From assembly GCF_003855095.1 (NCBI RefSeq), contig NZ_CP033972.1, positions 3,596,001 through 3,660,000 on the forward strand: a stretch of DNA of 64,000 bases, read 5' to 3'. A program made the translations under genes and the position numbers. The first letter of the stretch is position 1. Every line of letters starts with the position of its first letter. Shown here piece after piece: positions 36,947-45,982 of this stretch. The notes beneath the pieces are model-generated. The model made no database searches. It was given only the letters and a program-made list of their open reading frames with translations, and was not told the DNA's origin. Source of the stretch: Gordonia insulae (GTDB lineage Bacteria > Actinomycetota > Actinomycetes > Mycobacteriales > Mycobacteriaceae).

Positions 36947-37644
36947 GCCTTCTCAGCCCCCTGGGCGACCGCTGCGCGAGCGCTACCCGCGCCGTCTGCG
37001 GCGCGGTTGTGCGCGTCGAAAACGACGTACGAGCGGTAGATCACGAGCATCGCCAGGCCCCAGGTGAACAGCGCGAGGATGTAGAACAGCGTGTGGTCGG
37101 CGTCATCACCGGGGATGTGCGCGAAGTCGTAGATCGACGCGACGACCACATTGAGCGCCGTCGCGAACCACACCCATCCGGCGTGTGCGTGCTCGCCGAG
37201 CGCCCACAGCCGCTGCCCGTAGTACACGAGGAAGGCACTCACGCCGAGCGCCATCACGAGGAAGAAGACCTTACCGGGCGTGCCGATCTCGGTGGCGAAC
37301 TGCGACAGGAGGAACCCGAGCACCGCTGCCAGGGCGAAGGCGCCGACCTCGACGGCCTTCGTGGGCTTGTACCTGTGCGTGACCATGAGCAGGCCGAGCA
37401 CGAGGATCACGGTGAAACCGATCGACCGGGAGAACGCGTCGAGGAAGAAAGCGACGTGGTACATCGGCGAGTCGGTACCGGCCTTCGTGATGCCGTAGAT
37501 CAGGAAGTTCGAGCCCGACGTCGCCATGATGATCCACTCGAGGCCGATCAGCCAGTTCGAGTACTTCCTGATGAATGTGATGCCGCAGGTGAATCCGATG
37601 GCGATCATCCAGATGTCCGCTGCGGCGAAGAGCAAGTCGCGCAT
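36943..37644 (-). CDS. Seven-helix membrane protein of unknown family
   Basis: The 233-aa protein has seven hydrophobic segments, beginning AADIWMIAIGFTCGITFI and ending LFYILALFTWGLAMLVIY, with the C-terminal 30 residues soluble and Ala-rich. No transporter signature is recognised. Conserved-looking polar residues sit inside helices (S-N-F-L-I-Y-G in helix 2, D-F-A-H in a loop), so a ligand or heme site is possible. It overlaps the amine oxidoreductase by 4 bases and is the first gene of that two-gene unit, divergent from the monooxygenase. It might be a permease or redox partner for the cluster. Confidence 0.6.
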   Translation of the reverse strand: MRDLLFAAADIWMIAIGFTCGITFIRKYSNWLIGLEWIIMATSGSNFLIYGITKAGTDSPMYHVAFFLDAFSRSIGFTVILVLGLLMVTHRYKPTKAVEVGAFALAAVLGFLLSQFATEIGTPGKVFFLVMALGVSAFLVYYGQRLWALGEHAHAGWVWFATALNVVVASIYDFAHIPGDDADHTLFYILALFTWGLAMLVIYRSYVVFDAHNRAADGAGSARAAVAQGAEKA

Positions 37645-37933
37645 GGTGCCGTTCCTCCATGAGATGTGATCCGTGTCTCGTGACGCTTCTCACGGTGTCG
37701 CGACGAGCCCTCCGCGCGCTACCGCGAGGTGCACCATCCTCGGCTGACATTCGCGACACCTTGCACCAGTCGGTGCGATCGCAAGTGACCGAGCACGAGG
37801 TCGGTGTGCACAGTGCACTACCCCGTCGAAGAACTGGGAGCAGTGCGTTGTGGATCACACGACGGCTGAACCGGCAACGTCGTAGGCACACCAAGTGACC
37901 ACCGACACATCGTCACCACCGAAAGGGCCCACG
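37645..37933. promoter_or_regulatory. Divergent control region of the amine catabolic cluster
   Basis: The 289-base gene-free stretch must carry promoters for both arms. Visible dyads are CGTGA-CGCTTC-TCACG near 37679-37694, GCACC-AGTC-GGTGC at 37763-37776 (nested in TTGC...GCAA) and GTGCACAGTGCAC near 37804-37816. One or more may bind the PucR-type regulator encoded at 51063. GAAAGGG (37921-37927) is the ribosome site of the monooxygenase. Confidence 0.4.
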
Positions 37934-39442
37934 ATGAAGACTCTCCCGCAGACCGACGACTTCGACATCGTCATCGTGGGTGCCGGCATCTCCGGCATCG
38001 GCGCCGCAAAGTACATCACCGAGGCGTTCCCCGGAAAGCGCGTGGTGATCCTCGAGGGCCGCACGAACATCGGCGGCACCTGGGACCTGTTCAAGTACCC
38101 GGGCATCCGGTCAGACAACGGCCTGCACACCTTCGGCTACGAGTTCAAGCCGTGGACCGACCCGGACGCCATCGCTGAGGCGCCGAAGATCGTCGACTAC
38201 CTGCAGGAGACGCTCGACGAGTTCGACCTGAATCGGCTGGTGCGCTTCGAGCACAGCGTCGAGCACGCCTCGTGGTCGTCCGCCGAGGCCCGCTGGACCC
38301 TCGACGTCCACACCCCCGACGGCGACCGGCGCATCACCACGAACTGGATCTTCGCCGGCACCGGCTACTACCGCTACGACGAGGGATACACCCCGCCTTT
38401 CGAGGGCCGCGAGGACTTCAGGGGCGACATCATCCACCCCCAGCACTGGCCCGAGGACTACGACTACGCCGGAAAGAAGGTCGTCGTCATCGGCAGCGGC
38501 GCCACCGCGGTCACGCTGATCCCGTCGATGCTGAACCACGCGGGCGCCGCCGAGCACGTCACCATGCTGCAGCGCACGCCGACCTACGTCGTGCCGTGGC
38601 CCAAGGTCGACAGCTTCGCCCAGCTGCTCAGCCGACTGTTCGGCGAGAAGCGTGGCTACGCGATGACCCGGTTCACCAACATCTGGACCGACCTCGGCCA
38701 GGTCAAGTTCATGCGCGCATTCCCGAACCTCACGCGCAAGATCATCCGGCGCGTCAACGCCAAGGCCCTGCCTGAGGGCTACGACGTGGATACCCACTTC
38801 AACCCGCCGTACAACCCGTGGGACCAGCGCCTGTGCCTGTGCCCCGACGGCGACTTCTTCGAGGCGCTCAGCACCGGCGCCGCCTCCATCACCACCGACA
38901 CGATCGACCGGTTCACCGCGTCCGGGATCGCGCTCGAATCGGGCGAACACCTCGACGCCGACCTCATCGTCACCGCGACCGGCCTGAACATGCGCATGCT
39001 CGGCGGTATCGACCTCGAGGTCGACGGCACCCCGATCCACCTCCCGGACACGGTCGCGTACCGCGGCGCATTGCTCTCTGGTATCCCCAACCTGGCCATC
39101 TCGATCGGTTACACCACGTCCGCATGGACGCTCAAGGTCGGGATTCTCGCCCGCTACTTCTGCGACTTGGTCAAGCACATGGACGTTTTCGGGTACGACA
39201 GCGTCCGCGTCGAAGCCGACCCGGGCATGGAGCGCCGGCCGATCGTCGACCTGAGTTCCGGCTACGCCCAGCGCGCGCGCGACGTCATCCCCAAGCAGGG
39301 CACGGGCCTGTTCCAGATGTCCATGTCGTATCAGCAGGACGCAAAGATCCTCCGCGGTCCGCTGCTCGACGATGCCCTGGTGTTCGGCTCGACGACGGAC
39401 GACGCCGCACCGTCGACGGCGAAGGAGGCCGTCTGTGTCTGA
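37934..39442 (+). CDS. Type I Baeyer-Villiger monooxygenase, EthA-like
   Basis: The 502-aa FAD/NADPH monooxygenase has the FAD motif GAGISG at residues 16-21 and the NADPH motif GSGATA at 187-192. The exact BVMO fingerprint F-x-G-x3-H-x3-W-P lies at residues 162-173 (FRGDIIHPQHWP). The stretch GGTWDLFKYPGIRSDNG is the EthA-branch form. Such enzymes insert oxygen next to a ketone carbonyl to give an ester or lactone, and can oxidise sulfides. The hydrolase gene overlapping its 3' end would cleave such a product. The start at 37934 is set by GAAAGGG; an upstream GTG at 37895 is unlikely. Confidence 0.92.
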   Translation: MKTLPQTDDFDIVIVGAGISGIGAAKYITEAFPGKRVVILEGRTNIGGTWDLFKYPGIRSDNGLHTFGYEFKPWTDPDAIAEAPKIVDYLQETLDEFDLNRLVRFEHSVEHASWSSAEARWTLDVHTPDGDRRITTNWIFAGTGYYRYDEGYTPPFEGREDFRGDIIHPQHWPEDYDYAGKKVVVIGSGATAVTLIPSMLNHAGAAEHVTMLQRTPTYVVPWPKVDSFAQLLSRLFGEKRGYAMTRFTNIWTDLGQVKFMRAFPNLTRKIIRRVNAKALPEGYDVDTHFNPPYNPWDQRLCLCPDGDFFEALSTGAASITTDTIDRFTASGIALESGEHLDADLIVTATGLNMRMLGGIDLEVDGTPIHLPDTVAYRGALLSGIPNLAISIGYTTSAWTLKVGILARYFCDLVKHMDVFGYDSVRVEADPGMERRPIVDLSSGYAQRARDVIPKQGTGLFQMSMSYQQDAKILRGPLLDDALVFGSTTDDAAPSTAKEAVCV

Positions 39443-40334
39443 GCACACCGAGGACAGGTTCGCCCCGCTGCCGGGCGGCACCCGCATCTGCTACCGGATG
39501 GACGGCGAGTACGGCGCGCCGCCAGTGCTTCTCATCGCCGGACTCGCCGAGGACCTGACGACCTGGTCGGACCGATTCGTGTCGGCGTTGACCGCCACGG
39601 GATTCCTGGTGATCCGCATGGACAACCGGGACTGCGGGCGGTCGACGTACGCGACGACGCCACCGCCGAATACGCTGCAGCAGCTGCTCGGCAAGGCCCG
39701 CCGCGACGCCTACACACTGGCGGACATGGCCGACGACGCGGCCCAACTGATCGAGCATCTCGGGCTCGGCCCCACACACGCTGTCGGGCGGTCGATGGGC
39801 GGCATGATCGCGCAGACCGTTGCCGCGCGATACCCCGAACAGACCGCGTCGCTGACGTCGCTGTACTCCACCACCGGGAATCCGAAGGTGGGACAGCCCG
39901 CGCCATCGACCATGGCACTCATCGCGAGCCCGCCCCCGCGAGACCGGGTGGGCGCCGTCCGAGCGCACCTCCGGATGACGGCCCACCTCGCCGGCACGGC
40001 GTACCCGGTCGACGAGGTCGAGGAGGCGGCACACGCCGTCACCACCTGGAACCGCACCGCCGGCGACGGTGACGCGGGGACCGCTCGACAGATCCAGGCG
40101 ATCGCTGCCTCGGGCGACCGCACCGCCGAGCTGGCACGGATCACCGCACCCACCCTGGTGATCAACGGCGACCGCGATCTCATCGTCGCGCCGTCGGGCG
40201 GCGATGCGACGGCCGCCGCGATCCCCCACGCCCGCCACATCGTGATCCCGGGCATGGGACACCACCTGCCCGACGCGCTCGCCCTGCGCATCGCAGATCA
40301 CGTCGTCGCCCACATCGAGAAGGTGGCGGTATGA
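39435..40334 (+). CDS. Alpha/beta hydrolase
   Basis: The 299-aa soluble hydrolase contains the nucleophile S120 in THAVGRSMGGMIAQ, a D in VINGDRDLIVA and the histidine in PGMGHHLPDAL, which complete the triad. RMDNRDCGRSTY (61-72) is the family loop of the esterase/lactonase/epoxide-hydrolase group. It overlaps the monooxygenase gene by 8 bases and has AAGGAGG upstream, so it is translated together with it. I infer that it hydrolyses the ester or lactone made by the monooxygenase, as pairs in ketone-degradation clusters do. Confidence 0.85.
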   Translation: MSEHTEDRFAPLPGGTRICYRMDGEYGAPPVLLIAGLAEDLTTWSDRFVSALTATGFLVIRMDNRDCGRSTYATTPPPNTLQQLLGKARRDAYTLADMADDAAQLIEHLGLGPTHAVGRSMGGMIAQTVAARYPEQTASLTSLYSTTGNPKVGQPAPSTMALIASPPPRDRVGAVRAHLRMTAHLAGTAYPVDEVEEAAHAVTTWNRTAGDGDAGTARQIQAIAASGDRTAELARITAPTLVINGDRDLIVAPSGGDATAAAIPHARHIVIPGMGHHLPDALALRIADHVVAHIEKVAV

Positions 40335-41731
40335 CAGCGCAACGCACCGTCGATGTCGTGGTGATCGGTGCCGGGATCTCCGGGCTGACGGCGGCGCGCC
40401 GGCTCACCCAGGCCGGACGTTCCGTGGCCGTGATCGAGGCCGGCGACCGCGTCGGCGGCCGCACGATGAACCTGCACGTGACCGACGGCGTGATCACCGA
40501 GGGCGGCGGCCAATGGGTCGGCCCCGGCCAGGACCGCGTCCTCGCATTGATCGACGAGCTGGGCCTGCGCACCTTCAAGACGTTCATCGACGGCAAGTCG
40601 ATCTACCACCGGCGCGGTCGGTCGAGGCGCTACGACGGAACGATCCCGCCGATGAACCCCCTGGCCATCGCCGACTTCGCCCAGCTGCAACTGCGGCTCG
40701 AGCGGATGGCGAAATCGGTTCCTCTCGAGGCCCCGTGGACGGCGCGCCGGGCGCAGGAATGGGACGCGACGACGTTCGGCCGGTGGCTGGATGCGCACTC
40801 GTTCACCGCGGAGGCCAGGGAGATGTTCACGATGGCCTTCACCGTGACCAACGCCGAGGACCTGCACAGCACCTCACTGCTCGTCCAGCTCGCGCGGATC
40901 AAGGGTGGTGGCGGTATCGACCACGCCGTCAACATCACCGACGGTGCGCAGGAGTCGCGGGTGGTGGGCGGCACTGCGGCGATCGCCGACCGGATGGCGG
41001 CCGACCTCGGGCCGGCTGTGGTGCTCGACTCCCCCGTGTCCGACGTCCACCAGGACGCCGACGGGGTGCTCGTCCGCTCCGCCCGCGCCGACGTCCGGGC
41101 GGACCGCGTCATCGTCGCGATGTCGCCCGCGGACGCCGCCCGCATCCGGTTCACACCCGATCTCCCGACCCGGCGCAGCATGCTGCAGCGACGGTGGAGC
41201 ACCGGCTCCGAGAACAAGCTGTTCGCGGTCTACGACCGCCCCTTCTGGCGCGAACAGGGGCTCAACGGCCAGGCCGTCACCGACCTACCGGTCGCGAACT
41301 ACGTCGTCGACAACTCCCCTCCCGACGCGAGCGTCGGCATCCTGCTGACCTTCCACGGCACGGCCGGCGCCGGCTGTGGCCAGCACTGGTCCGACGCGAT
41401 CCTCGACGATCCCGCGGCGCGCCACGACGCCTTCCTCGCCGACCTGACCACCCTTTTCGGGCCCGAGGCCGCGAAACCGGCAGCGTACCTGGAGAAGGAC
41501 TGGACGCACGAGCAGTGGATCAGCGGCTGCGTCGGTTCCCGCGCGCCCGGATCGCTGACCCAGTACACCGACGCCGACCGCCGGCCGACGGGCCGGATTC
41601 ATTGGGCCGGCACGGAGACGGCGATCCTGAACCAGGGCTACATCGACGGTGCCGTCAGCGCCGCGGAGCGCGCCGCCTCGGAGGCTTTCACCGCGGCGGG
41701 CACCCGGGCGAGCGGGAGCGTGCTCTCATGA
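40331..41731 (+). CDS. Flavin monoamine oxidase (putrescine oxidase/amine oxidase family)
   Basis: The 466-aa flavoprotein has GAGISG at residues 13-18 and the family continuation EAGDRVGGRTMN. EGGGQWVGPGQDR matches putrescine oxidase and cyclohexylamine-oxidase-type enzymes. The segment HEQWISGCVGSRAPGS corresponds to the region of the FAD-linking cysteine in MAO, and IHWAGTETAILNQGYIDGAVSAAERAA is the FAD-binding end. It would oxidise a primary amine to an aldehyde or ketone with release of ammonia and H2O2. The ATG overlaps the hydrolase stop (ATGA). Confidence 0.88.
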   Translation: MTAQRTVDVVVIGAGISGLTAARRLTQAGRSVAVIEAGDRVGGRTMNLHVTDGVITEGGGQWVGPGQDRVLALIDELGLRTFKTFIDGKSIYHRRGRSRRYDGTIPPMNPLAIADFAQLQLRLERMAKSVPLEAPWTARRAQEWDATTFGRWLDAHSFTAEAREMFTMAFTVTNAEDLHSTSLLVQLARIKGGGGIDHAVNITDGAQESRVVGGTAAIADRMAADLGPAVVLDSPVSDVHQDADGVLVRSARADVRADRVIVAMSPADAARIRFTPDLPTRRSMLQRRWSTGSENKLFAVYDRPFWREQGLNGQAVTDLPVANYVVDNSPPDASVGILLTFHGTAGAGCGQHWSDAILDDPAARHDAFLADLTTLFGPEAAKPAAYLEKDWTHEQWISGCVGSRAPGSLTQYTDADRRPTGRIHWAGTETAILNQGYIDGAVSAAERAASEAFTAAGTRASGSVLS

Positions 41732-43155
41732 CGCAACAGCGCGAAGTGCAGTCACCCGAGGTCGGCACCGGTCTGAACCGAACCCTCGGTGTCCCGCAGA
41801 TCGTCTTCATGGTCGTAGCGTTCGCCGCGCCACTGACGGTGTTCGCCGGGCTGATCCCCCTCATGCTCGGCACCGGAAACGGTATCGGGACGCCCGTCGA
41901 CTTCATGATCGTCGGGATCGTGCTGGTGCTGTTCACGGTCGGCTACTCCGCGATGACACCCGAGGTCCGGAACGCCGGTGCCTTCTACTCGTACGTCCAG
42001 CGCGGCCTGGGCACCGCCATCGGCCTCGGCGCCGCTGCGCTTGCCCTCGTGACCTACGCCGTCCTGATCGTCTCCGTGACGGGCTATCTCGGTGCCGCCG
42101 CCCGCAACGTGCTCACCACGTTCACCGACGTGTCGGTGCCGTGGTGGATCCTCTCCGCCGCCGGGCTCGCGGCGATCGGCTACCTGGGCTACCGCAACGT
42201 CGAGGTGAGCGCCCGCGTCCTCGGTGTGCTGTTGGTCGCGGAGATCGGGGTCGTCGCGCTGGTCGACCTCGCGATCGTGCTCCGCGGTGGCGCCGAGGGA
42301 TTGTCGGCCCAGCCGCTGTCCTGGGGCGCGTTCACCAGCGGGGCGACCGGAACCGGGATCATGTTCGCGGTCTTCGGATTCGTCGGCTTCGAGGCGACCG
42401 CGGTGTTCCGGTCCGAGGCCAAGGACCCCGACCGCACGGTCCCGCGCGCCACCTACATCGCGGTGATCCTCATCGCCGTGATCTACGCCTTCTCGTCGTG
42501 GGCGATGATCAACGGACTCGGGATGTCCCGCGCCGCCGAGGTCGCCGCTGCGGACCCCGAGGGGCTCGCGCCCGCGCTCGCAACGCGCTACGTCTCGCAG
42601 GTCGCCCACGACGGGGTGCAGGTGCTCCTGGTCACCAGCTTCTTCGCGTGCATCCTCACCGCGCACAACGTGGTCGCGCGGTACCTGTTCGCCCTCGGCC
42701 GGCAGGACGCCCTGCCCCGGCGTCTGGGCCACGTGCACCCCGCGCACGGGTCGCCGCACGTCGCTTCGCTGGTCACCTCCGCGGTGATCAGCGTGCTCGT
42801 CGCGGTCACCGCGATCGCCGGGCTCGACCCGGTCACGCAGGTCTACGCATGGTTCGGGGGCGCCGGGACGCTCGGTCTGATCACGCTGCTGGCGCTCACC
42901 TCGGCCGCGATCGTCGTGCATTTCCTCCGGGAGCGGACGACGGGCCTGTGGCGCGGCACAGTCGCCCCTGTCCTCGCACTCGCGGCGCTCGGGGCGATCC
43001 TCGTGCTGGTCGTGAGCAACTTCGGCGTGCTCATCGGCTCGGGCACCCTCGCCGACGTCTTCCTCGCCGTGCTGGTCGCCGCGTTCGTCGCCGGCCTCGC
43101 GTGGGCGCTCGTTCTGCGCCGCAACCGGCCGGACGCGTACGCGACCCTCGAATGA
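41728..43155 (+). CDS. APC-family amine/amino acid permease
   Basis: The 475-aa transporter has 12 hydrophobic helices. Family landmarks are LNRTLGVPQIVFMVVAFAAPL (unwound TM1), GAFYSYVQRGLG (TM3) and FAVFGFVGFEATAVFRSEAKDPDRTVPRAT (TM6 to loop), which match polyamine/amine-type permeases such as PuuP relatives. It probably imports the amine processed by this cluster by proton symport. The ATG overlaps the amine oxidase stop (ATGA), and 73 bases separate it from the next gene. Confidence 0.9.
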   Translation: MTQQREVQSPEVGTGLNRTLGVPQIVFMVVAFAAPLTVFAGLIPLMLGTGNGIGTPVDFMIVGIVLVLFTVGYSAMTPEVRNAGAFYSYVQRGLGTAIGLGAAALALVTYAVLIVSVTGYLGAAARNVLTTFTDVSVPWWILSAAGLAAIGYLGYRNVEVSARVLGVLLVAEIGVVALVDLAIVLRGGAEGLSAQPLSWGAFTSGATGTGIMFAVFGFVGFEATAVFRSEAKDPDRTVPRATYIAVILIAVIYAFSSWAMINGLGMSRAAEVAAADPEGLAPALATRYVSQVAHDGVQVLLVTSFFACILTAHNVVARYLFALGRQDALPRRLGHVHPAHGSPHVASLVTSAVISVLVAVTAIAGLDPVTQVYAWFGGAGTLGLITLLALTSAAIVVHFLRERTTGLWRGTVAPVLALAALGAILVLVVSNFGVLIGSGTLADVFLAVLVAAFVAGLAWALVLRRNRPDAYATLE

Positions 43156-43228
43156 CACCGGCCGCAACGCCGTCCTTCCTCTCCCCCTTCTCCTTCTTCC
43201 CTTCCCCCACAACCGATCAGGACACGCC

Positions 43229-43873
43229 ATGGAAACCACCACCCCACCTCCGGCCCCGCTCGCGGGCGACGCCGTCGTCATCGACGACGATGCGACGCCG
43301 ATCGTCCGGCTGCTCGGCAGGACCCTGCGGGACTCGTTCCGGACCGGACACGCTGTCGACAGCCTCGAACACCTGTCGGGCTCCGTCGCCGTCCGGTCGC
43401 ACAACACCCCGCAGGCCGCCACTGTCGTCCTGCGTGACGGTGCCGCGACCGTCACCGGAGGGACCGCGGGACGCACGGACGCCGCGCTCATCCTCGACCT
43501 CGACGACCGACTTGCGGCAGTCGCGACCGACGGTGATCCCCTGCTGGCCGGAGCGGTGCGCCAGGCGCTGTGCCCGCCGCTGCCGTCGTGGCGCGACGCG
43601 GCCGCGCGGTTCTGGGACCTCACCCGCGGAATCCGTGGCATACCCGACGTCCTGGTCGCGGTGGCACTGGGCCCGGACGGCCCCGAGGAGGCCAGGTTCG
43701 GCACCGGCGCGGACACCTACCGCATCGTCGGCACCCCGGATCTGCTCGCGGGCGTCTTCACCGGCGCCGACTACCTCCTCTCCGCCCTGGAGCGCGGTCT
43801 TCGCGTCCAGGGAACGCTCTCGCAGCTGTCCGTCACGACCGCAGCCTCCTGGAAGGTTCGATTCGATGTCTGA
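43229..43873 (+). CDS. SCP2-like hypothetical protein between permease and ligase genes
   Basis: The 214-aa soluble protein has no recognised catalytic motif. Two alternating strand/helix stretches (AATVVLRDGAATVTGGTAGRTDAALILDLDDRLAAV, and GTPDLLAGVFTGADYLLSALERGLRVQGTLSQLSV) resemble the SCP2 sterol-carrier fold. In particular, the end pattern of G-x-L-x-x-x-L is like the SCP2 exit helix. This is inference only. It overlaps the ligase gene by 8 bases, so its product is made in step with the ligase. It may bind the hydrophobic amine or an acyl intermediate. Confidence 0.5.
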   Translation: METTTPPPAPLAGDAVVIDDDATPIVRLLGRTLRDSFRTGHAVDSLEHLSGSVAVRSHNTPQAATVVLRDGAATVTGGTAGRTDAALILDLDDRLAAVATDGDPLLAGAVRQALCPPLPSWRDAAARFWDLTRGIRGIPDVLVAVALGPDGPEEARFGTGADTYRIVGTPDLLAGVFTGADYLLSALERGLRVQGTLSQLSVTTAASWKVRFDV

Positions 43874-45224
43874 TCTCGCCGCCCCTGAACGGGACACGCA
43901 GACCAAAGCCGTGCGGCTCGAGGCCACCAACCACGACGGCAGCTTCATGGGCAAGAACGTCACGCCGGCGAAGTTCGCGTCGGGCAGGGAATCCGGCTTC
44001 GCGTTCGCCGACGTCCTGTTCGCCATCGACATGGGTACCGACATCGTGTTCGGCGACGCCTACCCCGATTGGCGCGGCAACCTCTACGACATCTCGATGA
44101 TCCCCGACATGAGCACGCTGGTCCGGTGGAAGTCCGGCGTCGACTCCGTGATCGGCGACTTCTGGCTCAAAGACGGACGCCCCGTGCCGATCTGCCCACG
44201 CAACATGGTCCGCCGGCTGATCGATCGGCTCGCGGCCCTCGGCTACACCGCCACCGTCGCGGTGGAGATCGAGACGACGCTGTTCGAGGAGTCGATCCAA
44301 GAGGCCAGGGCCCGCGGTTACCGCGACCTCACGCCGCTGGGCGGCAACTCCGGATCCACCTACTGCCTCGCCCGATCCACCGACTGGATCGACTACATGG
44401 AGGCCGTCACCGACCGCCTGGACGAGCTCGGCATCGTCTGGGAGGCGTGGACCGACGAGGCCGCACCCGGCCAGACCGAGCTCAACATCGCTCCCACCGA
44501 GCCTCTGGCACTCGCCGACGCGTGGGTGCGGACCAAGCAGGTGATGCGCGAGATCGCGTGCGAGCAGGGCCGGTCGGTCACCTTCATGGCCAAGCCCACG
44601 GCCGGTTTCGGGCAGGGCGCGCACATCAACCTGTCGCTGCAGCGCGACGGCGCGAATCAGTTCTACAACCCTGACGGCCCGTCCGAGGTGATGCTGCAGG
44701 CGGTGGGCGGACTCATGGCGACGATGGCCGGCAACACCCTGCTCGCGCTGCCGCAGATCACCTCGTACCGCAGGCTCGTCGACGTGTCCGGGCCGCCGAC
44801 AACCATCTCGTGGGGCGTCAACAACAAGACCGCGGCACTGCGTGCCATCGCTGGTCACCCGAAGTACTCCCGGCTCGAGTACCGCGTGCCCGGATCGGAC
44901 GTGAATCCGTACTACGCGCTGGCCGGCATCCTCGCGGGTGTCGTCGCGGGCATCGAGCGGAAGATCCAGGCCCCGCCGCAGGTAGACGACATGGCGTGGT
45001 GCCTGCCCGACGACTGCGGCGTCGAGCGCATCCCCGACTCCATCACCAAGGCGATCGCAGCGCTCGACTGCGACGAAATCCTCCGCGAGTACCTCGGCGA
45101 CGAATTCGTGGACTTCTGGACGGCGTCGCGGCGCTGGGAGTGGATGGAGTTCCACACCAAGGGCGGCGATCCGTACGCCGAACTCTCCGAGTGGGAGTCG
45201 CGTCGATACTTCGAGTTCTCATGA
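43866..45224 (+). CDS. Glutamine synthetase-like gamma-glutamyl-amine ligase
   Basis: The 452-aa type I GS-fold protein has metal-site residues in VEIETTLFEESI and in GQTELNIAPTEPLALAD. The catalytic-loop equivalent FMAKPTAGFGQGAHINLSL carries the conserved histidine. The ATP/ammonia region is SGPPTTISWGVNNKTAALR, ending RLEYRVPGSDVNPYYALAGILAG. The E-x-E first motif and the missing adenylylation-loop tyrosine place it outside nitrogen-assimilation GlnA. PuuA, GlnA3 and IpuC relatives ligate glutamate to amines. With the PuuB-like and PuuD-like genes it makes a complete gamma-glutamylation route. Its ATG lies inside the preceding gene. Confidence 0.88.
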   Translation: MSDLAAPERDTQTKAVRLEATNHDGSFMGKNVTPAKFASGRESGFAFADVLFAIDMGTDIVFGDAYPDWRGNLYDISMIPDMSTLVRWKSGVDSVIGDFWLKDGRPVPICPRNMVRRLIDRLAALGYTATVAVEIETTLFEESIQEARARGYRDLTPLGGNSGSTYCLARSTDWIDYMEAVTDRLDELGIVWEAWTDEAAPGQTELNIAPTEPLALADAWVRTKQVMREIACEQGRSVTFMAKPTAGFGQGAHINLSLQRDGANQFYNPDGPSEVMLQAVGGLMATMAGNTLLALPQITSYRRLVDVSGPPTTISWGVNNKTAALRAIAGHPKYSRLEYRVPGSDVNPYYALAGILAGVVAGIERKIQAPPQVDDMAWCLPDDCGVERIPDSITKAIAALDCDEILREYLGDEFVDFWTASRRWEWMEFHTKGGDPYAELSEWESRRYFEFS

Positions 45225-45982
45225 ACCGCCGGCCACTCATCGGGATCACCGGCCGCCGTTTCGAACTGAGCCTGATCGCCGGGTCCGACCCCCGCTACGG
45301 AAAGGCGTGCATGGACTCGTTCATGTCCGCGTTCGCGACCCGGATCGCGCAGGCCGGCGGCCTGCCGGTGCACCTGCCCTACGACGCCGACCCCGACGAC
45401 GCCTGCGAGTGGCTGTCGGGCGTGGTGATCACCGGCGGGCAGGACGTGCATCCCGTTCGTTGGGGCGGCGACACGACGGTCGTCCGTGACGTGGACCCAC
45501 GCACCGACCCCAACGCCCACGATCCGGAACGTGACGAGTACGAATTCGCCCTCACCCGTGCGGCCGTCGACCGCGGGATTCCGCTGGTCGGCGTGTGCCG
45601 GGGACTGCAGGTGCTCAACACCGCACTCGGCGGGACGCTGATCGCGGACCTTCCGCCGGGACCGATCCCCCATCTGTCCCCGCAAGCCGCCCCCACCGAC
45701 GGCGACGCCGTCCACATCGTGCGGTTCGAGCCCGGCTCGACGGCCGCGCGCGTGTTCGGCCCCAGCATGACAACGAATTCGTGGCACCACCAGGCGGTCG
45801 ACCGTTGCGGCGACGGCCTGATCGTCACCGGCCGGACGTCCGACGGTGTCATCGAAGCGGTGGAGGCGCCCGGGGCACCGATCCTCGGGGTGCAGTGGCA
45901 CCCCGAGTGGATGGACAGCGACGACCCGGCGATGAGCTGGATCGTCGACGAATCGCAGAGCCGACAGGAGGCCTGGCAGTGA
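45221..45982 (+). CDS. Gamma-glutamyl hydrolase, PuuD-like class I amidotransferase
   Basis: The 253-aa class I glutamine-amidotransferase-fold hydrolase has nucleophile C126 in LVGVCRGLQVLN, an oxyanion GG (TGGQDVHP, 71-78) and the histidine/glutamate of GVQWHPEWMD. It retains the PuuD pattern ITGGQDVHPxxW and NSWHHQAVD. PuuD cleaves gamma-glutamyl-GABA to glutamate and GABA; here it would release the acid formed from the gamma-glutamyl amine. The ATG overlaps the ligase stop, and the stop overlaps the GTG of the fusion gene. Confidence 0.9.
   Translation: MNRRPLIGITGRRFELSLIAGSDPRYGKACMDSFMSAFATRIAQAGGLPVHLPYDADPDDACEWLSGVVITGGQDVHPVRWGGDTTVVRDVDPRTDPNAHDPERDEYEFALTRAAVDRGIPLVGVCRGLQVLNTALGGTLIADLPPGPIPHLSPQAAPTDGDAVHIVRFEPGSTAARVFGPSMTTNSWHHQAVDRCGDGLIVTGRTSDGVIEAVEAPGAPILGVQWHPEWMDSDDPAMSWIVDESQSRQEAWQ

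Noticed and set aside
41701..41722. Further copy of the interspersed repeat at the end of the amine oxidase gene
   Set aside because: The segment GGCGAGCGGGAGCG shares only a few bases in order with the repeat core, so similarity is not beyond chance at this GC content.
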